Of a stretch of 24,798 nt of DNA, positions 7,422 through 16,100 are shown piece after piece. The notes below the pieces were generated by a model. It did no database searches. It saw only the letters and a list, made by a program, of their open reading frames with translations, and was not told where the DNA came from. Both the position numbers and the translations under genes were made by a program. Source of the DNA: a virus; the IMG/VR virus record IMGVR_UViG_3300000553_000319, positions 1 to 24,798 of that record. One strand, 5' to 3'. The stretch's first letter is position 1. Every line of letters begins with the position of its first letter.

Positions 7422-7759
7422 GGATCAAGCTTCACGAACACGCTGAGAAGGAATTCGCTCTTGATATCCCGCGGAAAGATGGCACAGTCTTACGGCAGCA
7501 TGTCAAATTTCTGCGGGATTCTGGGTTGGATACCAGTGAGTTTGAACCTCCACCGCTACCACCAGAAATGCTCTACGTCTTCAGATATTTCCAGGAACTG
7601 TGTCTCGGTAGGGCAAGCAATGGAATGGGGCCAATGGCTCTTTCTTGCACAGAAATCCTGGCGTGGTCTCAACTCCGAGGGGTGCAGCTAGGTTCATTCG
7701 AATTCACCTGCATCCGCGAACTGGACCTCATTCTACTTAGGAGCCTGACCAATGTCTGA
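7020..7759 (+). CDS. Tail assembly chaperone, frameshifted long form (GT-like)
   Basis: A -1 slip at T TTT TTC (7406-7412) joins the G-like protein to a frame that is open from 7412 to the TGA at 7757-7759. This gives 246 residues. The extension begins HRLRIKLHEHAEKEFALDIP and ends with MGPMALSCTEILAWSQLRG, then FEFTCIRELDLILL, the typical T-domain ending (P-ls-EIxAWxxLxG...E-xxIRxLDxxwL). Zero-frame codons are AAA CTT TTT TTC. The stop of the fusion overlaps the ATG of the tape measure gene. The T domain is thought to recruit tube subunits to the tape measure. An independent ORF from ATG 7526 would lack the first 38 residues and a good ribosome site, so it is unlikely to be the real gene. 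Confidence 0.82.
7392..7412 (+). promoter_or_regulatory. Programmed -1 frameshift site
   Basis: The heptamer T TTT TTC (7406-7412) has the canonical X XXY YYZ form in the reading frame of the G-like gene: both tRNAs re-pair after a one-base slip. A GGGAG Shine-Dalgarno-like sequence at 7392-7396 ends about 10 bases upstream, a distance known to stimulate -1 slippage in dnaX. The zero-frame stop follows at 7419-7421. I see no convincing strong downstream stem-loop. Confidence 0.75.
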
Positions 7760-10574
7760 TGTAGCCGAACTCACTGCCATATTGCGGACCGAGGGTGCTG
7801 CTCAGGCAACGCGCGAAATTGAGCAAATGTCGTTCGCTGGTAAGCAGGCGGAAACTTCAACCTTGGACCTCACCGATGCGCTCCATACTCTCGGTGAGGC
7901 CTTTGCGTTGAAGGAAATAGTCGATTTCACTGTCAATCTTGCCAAACTGGGCGCTCGTTACGAGATGCTTGGAGCCACTCTAGGCATCATGGCAAACAAC
8001 GCTGGCTTTACCCGAGCCCAAATGGAAGGGTTCCAGGAAGGCATGGAGAAGACCGGCATCAGCGCCATCAAGGCCCGTCAGGGTCTGCAGATCATGGCCG
8101 CCGCCCAGTTGGATCTGTCCAAGGCGACTGCTCTGGGCCGCGTCGCCCAGGATGCCGCCACGTTGGCAGGTATCAATTCAAGCGAGGCTTACGCCAAGCT
8201 CGTTCAGGGTATTTCAACCGGTGAATCTCGCATCATTCGCCACATGGGCATCATGGTCAATTTCAAGAAGGCTATTGACGATGAAGCTCATTCTCGCGGT
8301 ATCCAGGTGAGCAGTCTGGATGCTGAGGCACTGGCCCAGATCCGTCTGCAGGCAACACTGGCCGAGGGCATCAAGCGTCAAGGAGTGTATGAAGAAGCTA
8401 TGACCACGGCTGGCAAGCAGATGCTGTCCATGGAACGCTACACTGAAAATCTGCGCGTCCAGATCGGTGAACTGTTCAACCCCTCCACGAACGTCCTGAT
8501 GTTCGCCATGGTGGCAGCGGTCCGGGAGGCCTCAGAAGCAATGAAGGAGTGGCAGGCCAGCGGTGACGCTACCATCTTCGCGGCTGGGCTGAAGGCCAAG
8601 ATGGAAGACTTGGTCGGAACCATCAAGGCCACTGTCCACTTCATCTATGAGTGGCGCAGTGCCATTGAAACTCTGGGGGCGGCCTACGCTGGGTTCAAGT
8701 TGACACAGTTTGTCAATGTTCAGCTTGAATCTCTCAACAGTGTCCGAGCTGCACTCACCAGGAATATGCAGGCTGAAGTACAGGCCGCCGCAGTGCGCGT
8801 CGCTATCATGCAGAAGAAGTTGGCCGACGCACTGGTTGACAAAGAAGTAGAAATGGAAAAGCAGGCCATGATGCCTGTGAAGTTCCGTTCAGAAGCTGAG
8901 TATCAGGCTCTGCGAGTGCGCGGGGTCATGCTAGATAGCGAAGCCGCCGTAGCGAAGCGTGGACTGGCTATGGCAGAGGAGCAACTCGCTGCCGCGCAGT
9001 TGGCCCAGGCGGGAGCTCAGTCACTTGCCCAGACGGCGCTCGGTGCCGTGGGCGGCCCCATCGGCATCCTCATCATTTCTCTCAGTGTTCTGGCCGCGTG
9101 GTGGTGGAAGGTTTCTGAGGCTGAGCGGGACTACAGGAACGGCGTCAAGGCTACTGTGGACGCCACTCAAGAAGCTGCCATCAACATTGGCCGCATAGCG
9201 GCTGCCAAGGAAAAGAAAGATAAGGGCGGCACCGCTGCCGAGATTGAAGCCATTCTCCATCCTGTGACAGAAACTCCTGCTGGGCAGGCCGCCAGGAAGA
9301 CTTTGGAAATGGCGGCTGAGAACTATAAACGGGAGTATGCCGCTGCCAATTCCTCCAAGGGTTCCACTGCAGGAGCCGCGGCTGATCAAGCTGCTCGTGA
9401 TAAAGCGACTGCCAAGTATCAGGAAGCTAAGGATACCTACGATCGGTTCGTGCGCTTCGCGGAAGAAAATCAACGCGATACCCTTGCTAAGGAAAAGGCC
9501 GATCTTGATGCCCGCAAGCTTCTTCACGAGCCCATACCTGTTGAAGCCAAGGTTCGTGAAGATTCCGAGAAGGTCAATCGTCAGATGGCTTCCATGGAAG
9601 AAAAGATCGCCAACTATAAGCTTCAAGGTCTGAACTATACCAAAGAAGAAATTGAAGAAAAGAAGGCCCAGAATGCTTATGATAAACAGATGGATGACTG
9701 GAACTTTCAGACTACTCACATGGTGGGCGGTAAGGACGACAAGCATCCGGAACTTTCCAAGGAAGATTTCGACAAGTTGTCTTCAAAAGCGCGCGAAATG
9801 GAGAAAGCCCGTAAGGATGCTGTCGATCTCCATCACCAGGAAGAAGAGGCCCACAGGATAGCCGATAAAAATCTCCGGGACAACATCAAGCTGATGGCTG
9901 ACGCTGCCAAGATCCGTGCTGACTACGCCGCTGCCATTGAGAAGGCCATCTCCAATGAACTTGATGCCGCCCGCGCCAGTGAGAAAGAAAACTCTGCCAT
10001 TGCGTTCTCCATGGACGTTCTCAGCAAGGCGTATCAGGATGGTGAGATCTCTGCTCAGCAATACACTCAGCGGATATTCGAATTGCAGACCCAAGTTCAC
10101 CGAACTGTGCCGGTGTTCGGAGATCTTCGCGACACCATCAACAACTCCATGACGTCTTCCGCAAAGGCTCTTCAGGATTTCTGCAATACGGGCAAGTTTG
10201 CCTTCAAGGATTTAATCCTCTCCATGCTCAAAGACATGCAGATGCTAGCCATCAAGAACAGTGTTATCAGCCCGCTGTTTGCTGCACTGACTGGTTCGCT
10301 CACTCCAAAGATCAGTGTCGGCGGGGGCGGGGGAGTTGGCCTCGGGCCCACTGCTGCCGGAACAACTCCCTACGTTCAATCCAACTATGCTGCCGCCCCG
10401 GTTGCCGCCGCGTCACTTCAGTCCGTGGCGGTGACCATCCACAACAACGGGGCTGTCACTTCCGATATTCAGTCCTCCGATGGGGCCGCCCAGATGGGCA
10501 CTGTCATTCATGCCGCGGTCCAGAAGTCAATCATTACCGAGCAGCGTCCTGGCGGTCTTCTTTATCAGGGGTGA
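7752..10574 (+). CDS. Tape measure protein
   Basis: This 940-residue protein is the longest head-to-tube region gene and follows the chaperones. It sets tail length and fills the tube before DNA ejection. The N-terminal region (VAELTAILRTEGAAQATREI) and a helix-rich KLGARYEMLGATLGIMANN to QGISTGESRIIRHMG region are typical of siphophage tape measures. A hydrophobic segment around residues 434-454 (GGPIGILIISLSVLAAWWW) may insert in the host membrane. Residues about 460-770 are a Lys/Glu/Asp/Ala-rich coiled coil. The C-terminus carries LSMLKDMQMLAIKNSV, the tip-binding end seen in lambda-type proteins, then a Gly-rich linker. At roughly 1.5 angstrom per residue the tail would be near 140 nm. 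The start has AGGAG at 7739-7743. Confidence 0.92.
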   Translation: MSDVAELTAILRTEGAAQATREIEQMSFAGKQAETSTLDLTDALHTLGEAFALKEIVDFTVNLAKLGARYEMLGATLGIMANNAGFTRAQMEGFQEGMEKTGISAIKARQGLQIMAAAQLDLSKATALGRVAQDAATLAGINSSEAYAKLVQGISTGESRIIRHMGIMVNFKKAIDDEAHSRGIQVSSLDAEALAQIRLQATLAEGIKRQGVYEEAMTTAGKQMLSMERYTENLRVQIGELFNPSTNVLMFAMVAAVREASEAMKEWQASGDATIFAAGLKAKMEDLVGTIKATVHFIYEWRSAIETLGAAYAGFKLTQFVNVQLESLNSVRAALTRNMQAEVQAAAVRVAIMQKKLADALVDKEVEMEKQAMMPVKFRSEAEYQALRVRGVMLDSEAAVAKRGLAMAEEQLAAAQLAQAGAQSLAQTALGAVGGPIGILIISLSVLAAWWWKVSEAERDYRNGVKATVDATQEAAINIGRIAAAKEKKDKGGTAAEIEAILHPVTETPAGQAARKTLEMAAENYKREYAAANSSKGSTAGAAADQAARDKATAKYQEAKDTYDRFVRFAEENQRDTLAKEKADLDARKLLHEPIPVEAKVREDSEKVNRQMASMEEKIANYKLQGLNYTKEEIEEKKAQNAYDKQMDDWNFQTTHMVGGKDDKHPELSKEDFDKLSSKAREMEKARKDAVDLHHQEEEAHRIADKNLRDNIKLMADAAKIRADYAAAIEKAISNELDAARASEKENSAIAFSMDVLSKAYQDGEISAQQYTQRIFELQTQVHRTVPVFGDLRDTINNSMTSSAKALQDFCNTGKFAFKDLILSMLKDMQMLAIKNSVISPLFAALTGSLTPKISVGGGGGVGLGPTAAGTTPYVQSNYAAAPVAAASLQSVAVTIHNNGAVTSDIQSSDGAAQMGTVIHAAVQKSIITEQRPGGLLYQG

Positions 10575-10577
10575 TAA

Positions 10578-10925
10578 ATGGCAGCACCTATTTTCACATG
10601 GTTTGAGGACTGGGGTGGAGAACAGGCCCATAAGCCACGGAACTTCATCATGCAACTGGGTGATGGCTATGTAGAACGAGCCGGCAACGGCATCAATACG
10701 GATCTTCCAGCCTACACCATCACGTTCAGTGGGCGCACCACTGCCGAAGCTCAGGCGATCATGGCCTTCTTGGTCACGACCTGCGCGGCGGGTGTCATCG
10801 CCTTCCAGTTCCAACCCTATGGTGACGCCGTGTCGTCCTTGTGGACCTGCAACGACTACAAGATGAAAGCCAAGGCCGTCAATGTCTTTGATATCTCCTG
10901 CGTGTTCCAGAAGGTGGTGGCATGA
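10578..10925 (+). CDS. Minor tail protein M-like
   Basis: This 115-residue protein follows the tape measure gene by three bases, with an AGGGGTG site. FTWFEDWGGEQAHKPRNFIM followed by LGDGYVERAGNGIN (the 'fGDGYxqr...GiN' signature) identifies the lambda gpM / Phage_min_tail family (PF05939). The remainder (YTITFSGRTTAEAQAIMAFL, a helix, then LWTCNDYKMKAKAVNVFDIS) also follows the family pattern. M forms part of the distal ring that joins tube and tip complex. It overlaps the next gene by four bases. Length is normal for the family. Confidence 0.9.
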   Translation: MAAPIFTWFEDWGGEQAHKPRNFIMQLGDGYVERAGNGINTDLPAYTITFSGRTTAEAQAIMAFLVTTCAAGVIAFQFQPYGDAVSSLWTCNDYKMKAKAVNVFDISCVFQKVVA

Positions 10926-11836
10926 GTATTCCGTATTCTGATGTTCAGACACTAGCCCCTGGTTCACTTGTAACTCTATTCAAGTTGGATTGCTCCAGTA
11001 TTGGTGGTGGCGTCTACTATCTTGCTCCACAATGCAATGTTCTGAAGGGAAATGTCATTTGGCAGGGGGTGACCTACACAGCTATCCCCATATCGGCCAC
11101 TGGCTTCACTTACTCCACTAAAGGGACACTGCCCCACCCGCAGATTTCTATCTCCAACTTGGATGGTTTGATTAGCAGTTTGGTGGCTTCTCTTCAAGAC
11201 GTAGTTGGAGCCTACGTTACTCGTATCCGTGTTCTCACCAAGTATCTGGATGCAGCTAATTTCGTTGGCGGGGTCAACCCCACTGCTGATATCTCAGCCG
11301 GATATGCCACCGATGTGTGGGTAATTGAACAGAAGACCTATCATTCATCAGACTCTATTACATTTGACATGGTGGCGGCTTGCGACGTCCAAGGACTTCG
11401 TCTGCCGGCTAGGACCATGCAGACTTCCAACTGCGGGCACGGTTTCGCGAACTTGGATGGTCTTAATCTGTGCCCCTATTCTGGTTCACTATCTACCTGC
11501 GATCATGGGTTGAACACTCCTAACGGCTGCGCGGCCCACTTCATTCCCAAGGCCATCACTCAGAGTTTCGTGGTGGCGTCTGGGGCAAAGACCTTCGCTG
11601 GTACCGGGTTCGTGACAAACGGCTACAAGATCGGTATGCAGATCTACACCACTGGCTTCACGAATGCGGGCAATAATGGAACGCTAACCATCTCCGCAGT
11701 CACTAATACTCTACTCACATGCAGCACTGCCTCCGGACTGGTAAGCGAAACTTCTCCTGCGACGGCGACTATCGTTGCCGTGAATGTCCCTCTCCCATTC
11801 GGCGGGTTCCCAGGAACGACGGTTCAGTCGTCATGA
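10922..11836 (+). CDS. Minor tail protein L-like with Fe-S cysteines and inserted module
   Basis: This 304-residue homologue of lambda gpL is a tip component known in lambda to carry a [4Fe-4S] cluster. Here four cysteines occur at 171, 184, 193 and 203 (CGHGFANLDGLNLC, then STCDHGLNTPNGC), the expected cluster ligands. The N-terminal region includes LAPGSLVTLFKLDCSSIGGG and an HPQISISNLDG strand, and the protein ends with the family's FGGF motif at 293-296. Between the cysteines and FGGF, residues about 212-287 form an extra module shared with the tube and J-like proteins; lambda gpL has no such insertion. The ends overlap both neighbours as ATGA. Confidence 0.88.
   Translation: MSIPYSDVQTLAPGSLVTLFKLDCSSIGGGVYYLAPQCNVLKGNVIWQGVTYTAIPISATGFTYSTKGTLPHPQISISNLDGLISSLVASLQDVVGAYVTRIRVLTKYLDAANFVGGVNPTADISAGYATDVWVIEQKTYHSSDSITFDMVAACDVQGLRLPARTMQTSNCGHGFANLDGLNLCPYSGSLSTCDHGLNTPNGCAAHFIPKAITQSFVVASGAKTFAGTGFVTNGYKIGMQIYTTGFTNAGNNGTLTISAVTNTLLTCSTASGLVSETSPATATIVAVNVPLPFGGFPGTTVQSS
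11555..11782 (+). repeat. Dispersed virion module, copy in L-like protein
   Basis: Residues about 212-287 include GTGFVTNGYKIGMQIYTTGF, then TNAGNNGTLTISAV and an SETSPATATIVAV end. The boundaries fall between two conserved parts of gpL (last Fe-S cysteine and FGGF tail), which makes an insertion likely. Confidence 0.75.
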
Positions 11837-12495
11837 TGTTGCCAGCCTTTGAGGCATTCAGAGAACATGCGCATCGCGCTGCCCCAGCCGAGTGCTGTGG
11901 GCTGATCGTGGATGAGGACTACCACGCCTGCCCAAACCTAGCCCCGCTGGGGCAATTTGAGCTGTGCCCCGAGGCGTGGGACAGGCTCGAAGATTGCGGG
12001 CAAATAAAGGCCATATGCCACAGCCACCCGGCAGGTCAGGCTTCTCCTAGCGCACTAGATAAGGAATCTTGCGAAACATTTGGGCTTCCATGGTATATTA
12101 TTGGGCGTAATGACGATCTTCAACGCCTAGACCCAGCCCCAATCCCTTTGCTGGGGCGCGAGTTCATTTACGGTTGGCAGGACTGTTTCTCCCTGGCTAG
12201 GGACTACTATGGCTTTGCTCAAGATTACCCGCGCGAAGAAAGGTTCTGGGAATACGGCCACAGCCCGTATGAAGAACACTTCAGAGAGTTTGGGTTTGAA
12301 GAAATTCAACTACAGCATCTTTCCCCAGGAGATGCTATACTTATGCGTGTCGGCACGAAAAAAGTTTTCAACCACGTAGGCATCTACCAAGGGGATGGGC
12401 GAATAGTGCATCATCTCATGAATAGGTTTTCTTCTATCGACCTGCTAGGGCCATTCTCAGAAAATGGCCTGAAGGTTATCAGGAGGATTCAGTGA
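11833..12495 (+). CDS. Tail tip assembly protein K-like (JAMM plus NlpC/P60 peptidase)
   Basis: This 220-residue two-domain protein like lambda gpK is needed for tip assembly and probably cuts peptidoglycan. Residues 1-80 form a JAB/MPN domain: E20 in AECCGLIV, H63 and H65 in CHSHPAGQ, S73 and D76 (S-x-x-D), the complete JAMM zinc set. Residues about 110-200 are NlpC/P60: C118 in YGWQDCFSLARDYY as nucleophile and H181 in FNHVGIYQGDGRIVHH. All expected catalytic residues are present, so both activities may be intact. ATG 11833 overlaps the L stop (ATGA); a longer in-frame start at 11719 lies inside L and is unlikely. The 3' end overlaps the next gene as GTGA. Confidence 0.92.
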   Translation: MMLPAFEAFREHAHRAAPAECCGLIVDEDYHACPNLAPLGQFELCPEAWDRLEDCGQIKAICHSHPAGQASPSALDKESCETFGLPWYIIGRNDDLQRLDPAPIPLLGREFIYGWQDCFSLARDYYGFAQDYPREERFWEYGHSPYEEHFREFGFEEIQLQHLSPGDAILMRVGTKKVFNHVGIYQGDGRIVHHLMNRFSSIDLLGPFSENGLKVIRRIQ

Positions 12496-13169
12496 ACGAA
12501 TTAGTCACCATCAAGTTGCGCGGAGAACTGGGCAAACGGTTCGGCAAGGTCCACAGACTGGCGGTTGATAGCGTATCAGAAGCTCTGCGGGCTTTGATGA
12601 TAGTTGTCCCCGGCTTTGCTGAATACCTGCGTGACAACAAAAGAATGGAATACAAAGTTCTGCTGAAGAACGAACCGATCATTGATGAGTTCCAATTTCA
12701 GATGGCCTGTGGGTTCAATGAAATCTGTCTGGTGCCTCGTGTTCGTGGTGCAGGTGGCGATGGTCTTGGCAACTTCTTCATGGGGGCTGCTCTCATTGCC
12801 CTGGCGATAGCCGCCCCTGAGGCGCTGACTTTCATCGGTTCCACGGGTTTCACCATCATGATGGGCATGGGCACATCAATGATGCTGGGTGGCGTCATGC
12901 AGTTGATATCTGGAACTGCGCCCAGCAATCCCTCCAACAACACGAACTCATATGCCTTCAACAGCGCCCAGAATTCTTCTGGGCAGGGTGTTCCCATTCC
13001 AGTAGCTTACGGTAAATTCAAGATTGTTCCTCCCATTATCAGTCAAGAAATTGATACAGAAATGTTCACTACCGATCTATTCAACTACGGGGTTGCAGAT
13101 GGCCTCGGAAATTGGTTGGGAGACGGAGACACTTCATGCTGGTGCGCCAGTCTTGATCCTATCGCGTAG
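12492..13169 (+). CDS. Tail tip assembly protein I-like
   Basis: This 225-residue lambda gpI-type protein starts at GTG 12492 inside the K stop. Residues 1-70 are a beta-grasp (ubiquitin-like) domain (VTIKLRGELGKRFGKVHRL, then a helix SVSEALRALMIVVPGFAEYL). Residues about 92-141 are very hydrophobic and Gly/Met-rich (GAALIALAIAAPEALTFIG, MMGMGTSMMLGGVMQLI), as is normal for gpI. The end has the family signature SSGQGVPIPVAYGKFKI ('qGnpVPvvYGrxxvg'), then a short tail with CWC. I helps build the tail tip and may act with K. The J-like protein next door starts with a related beta-grasp domain. Confidence 0.88.
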   Translation: MNELVTIKLRGELGKRFGKVHRLAVDSVSEALRALMIVVPGFAEYLRDNKRMEYKVLLKNEPIIDEFQFQMACGFNEICLVPRVRGAGGDGLGNFFMGAALIALAIAAPEALTFIGSTGFTIMMGMGTSMMLGGVMQLISGTAPSNPSNNTNSYAFNSAQNSSGQGVPIPVAYGKFKIVPPIISQEIDTEMFTTDLFNYGVADGLGNWLGDGDTSCWCASLDPIA

Positions 13170-13178
13170 GGGAACCAG

Positions 13179-16100
13179 ATGAAGATTGTCCTCAGAGGTC
13201 GACTGGGCCGCCAGTATGGTAAGAACCTGATCATCACTGGCGAACACGAACCGGCCATCATCAACAAGTTGATGAAGGCTGTGCCCGAGATGTATGGCCG
13301 TCTGGAAAACTACAGCCTGAAATTCGGCAAGACTGTGTGCTACGTGTCTGAACGACTTGTAGGGCGGGAACATAGTGGGGACATTGGTGGCGGAAATCAG
13401 CAACAGCCGCCGATCATCGCTGTTCCTGGACCCATTCCGCCCAAATACTCCGCCACCACGAGTACCACTCTTCAATCCATCCAACAGTCCAAGATTCTCT
13501 ATGCCATGTCTGAAGGAATCATTGACGGATTTGTTCATCCCTCCCAGGGACTTCGCGACGTATATCTGGACGATGTGCCTGTCCAGAATTCAGATGGCAC
13601 CTTCAATTTCAACGGCATTGCTGTCGCGGCTACGGCGGGCACTACGACCCAGAAGCCCATTACTGGAATGAATAGCATCTCCACACTACTTTCTAGTGGA
13701 GCCAACATTCTTCAAGCCAGCCCTGTGACTGTCTCCATCACCAACCCCAATGTCAATTCAGTAATGCTGAATATCTACATGTCTTCGTGTCAGGTAATTG
13801 GCGGAGCTGGAAATAGTGTCGTTCTTAAGATTGAAGTATCCGCCAATGGTGGCGCATACGTGAATGTCACTGATCGGGTCATGAATTCGCAGAACACCGC
13901 TGCTCCTGGCACCATCATGGGTTGGTCAGCAGGCCCCTACACGGCTGGGTTCCGTGTCCCCCTTCCTACCGGAACTAATTGGCTGATCCGTATCACGCGT
14001 GTTTCTCTGGATGCTGCTGGACTAAATCAAAACCCCACGGCTCTTCAGAGCTATGCTTTGATCACCGAAGAAAATCTTTCATATCCATCCGTCGCGCTTA
14101 TGGCGGCGATGTTCGATGCCCACCGGTTCCCGAGCATGCCCAAGTTGTCTGTGTTGATCAATGGTGTGCGAGTAAAGGTTCCTAATGGCTACACCGCTGC
14201 TCGTCAAGGCGGCGTATCTCTCAATTCTTTTATAACGACTACTGGCGTCAATCTGCAAATATCTGCTGCTGGTATCATCACGCAGGCCAGTGGAAACTTC
14301 ACCACGGCTGGATATCTTGTAGGCAATGCCATCACAGTGGCTGGGTTTGCCAACTCTGTCAACAATGGCAAGTTCATTATTAGTGTGGTGGGGACAACCA
14401 CCATGACCATCATTCCCCAGCCAGGAGTGACCCTTACGTTTATCACGGAATCTTCTGGCTCTGGAAGAACCCTTTCTTCTAGTGCCCCGCCTCAATTAGC
14501 TATCACCAGCACGACAATCATTACCCGTAGTGGCAACGGAAGTTTCTTAAACGAAGGTTTTGCTTCTGGGCAACGTATTTCTCTTACTGGGTTCAGCGTT
14601 GCTTCAAATAACGGCACATTCACAATTCAGTCTGTGACCGCCAGCACCATTACGATTAACGCTGCTTCGCTCACTATTGAAACTTCGGCAGCTGGACGCA
14701 CTATTACTACCGCATGGTCTGCAGCAGTCTACCCAGGTTCGTGGGATGGCACATGGGTAGATGGCTGGACTTCTAATCCGTCGTTCATTCTATGGGACAT
14801 GGCAACGAATAAGCGCTATGGCGCGGGCCGGTATCTTCTTCCCGCCAATGTTGATAAGTGGGGCATCTATGCCATGGCACAGTATTGTGATGCGCTGGTA
14901 TCCGATGGATATGGGGGGTTGGAACCCAGGTTCACATTCAACGGATATCTGCAAACTTCTGATGATGCCTATAAAGTCTTTGCCGATATAGCTTCCTCTG
15001 CCAGAGCCCAAGTATTCTATGGCGCTGGAATGATTACTCCTGTTCAAGATACTGATACTACTCCGGCTGGCATCTTCACCAGGGCCAATGTCAAGGATGG
15101 AAAGTTCGTATATCAGAGTTCTGCCCGCAAGGCTCGCCACACGGTGTGCAATGTAACCTGGACAGATCCCGCGCAGCTCTACGCACAGGTGGTGGAAACT
15201 GTCCAGTGTGCCGACTTAGTCATTCAAAAATATGGCGTTCAGACTGTCAATGTGACTGCAGTCGGTTGCACTTCTCTTGGTCAAGCTCGCAGATATGGGC
15301 GCACCACTCTGTTAGTCGAGCAGGGATTAGTTGAAGTCGTCACCTTCACCACAGGGCTCCAGGGCATCACCACCAAGGTTGGAGACATCATCCTTATTCA
15401 GGATGCTGGGAGAGTCACTGCTCGTCTGGGTGGGCGCATCGTTTCTGCTACCGCCTCGCAGATCACTGTGGATAACCCTACAGTTCTCGCTGCCGGACAA
15501 ACCTATACTCTCTATGCAGCCATGCCAGACGGAACCATTCAGTCGGCCACGGTCACCAACTCTGCTGGAACCTACACCGTTCTCAACCTTGGATCTGCTC
15601 TCACTACTGCGCCTCAGTCTCAGGCACAGTGGGTGTTATCCTCTGCTAATTCTATCGCTGGCCGTTGGCGCATCATCAGCATAGCAGAATCAGTTTCTGA
15701 AGAAGCTATGGAATATGCCGTCACCGCTGTCCAGAACATTGAATCTCTGTATTCTCTGTTCGACAGCACTGACAGCATTGTGCCCATTACGAACAATTTG
15801 CGAGCAACTCCTGGTGTCAGTGGGCTGACGGCATCATATACCACTATTCCACTGAATGGTTCTCCAATAAATAATATTTCAGTTTCGTGGACTGCTCCAG
15901 CCAACGCAACTCCCACAAGCTACCAAGCTCTGTGTCAGATTGCCAATGGTGTGTGGAAGGAGATGACTGTCAGCGGAACTAGCGCCGTAATTCAAGTTCC
16001 GGATTATGGTCAGGCCAATATTCGTGTCACCCCCATATACTCGTGGGGCGTGGGCGTTCCAATGACTACTTCGGTCATGTGCTATGGCATCGTCGCCAGC

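Noticed and set aside
7461-7691. 76-residue ORF in the zero frame after the G-like stop
   Set aside because: It overlaps the T-domain frame and lacks domain features.
7526-7759. T-like chaperone as an independent gene from ATG 7526
   Set aside because: There is no good ribosome site, and the same frame is open back to the slippery site at 7412 with protein-like sequence, so the fusion fits better.
9021-9746. 241-residue hydrophobic minus-strand ORF within the tape measure gene
   Set aside because: The hydrophobicity is the complement of the Lys/Glu-rich coiled coil (AAG and GAA codons give Leu and Phe in antisense). There is no operon context.
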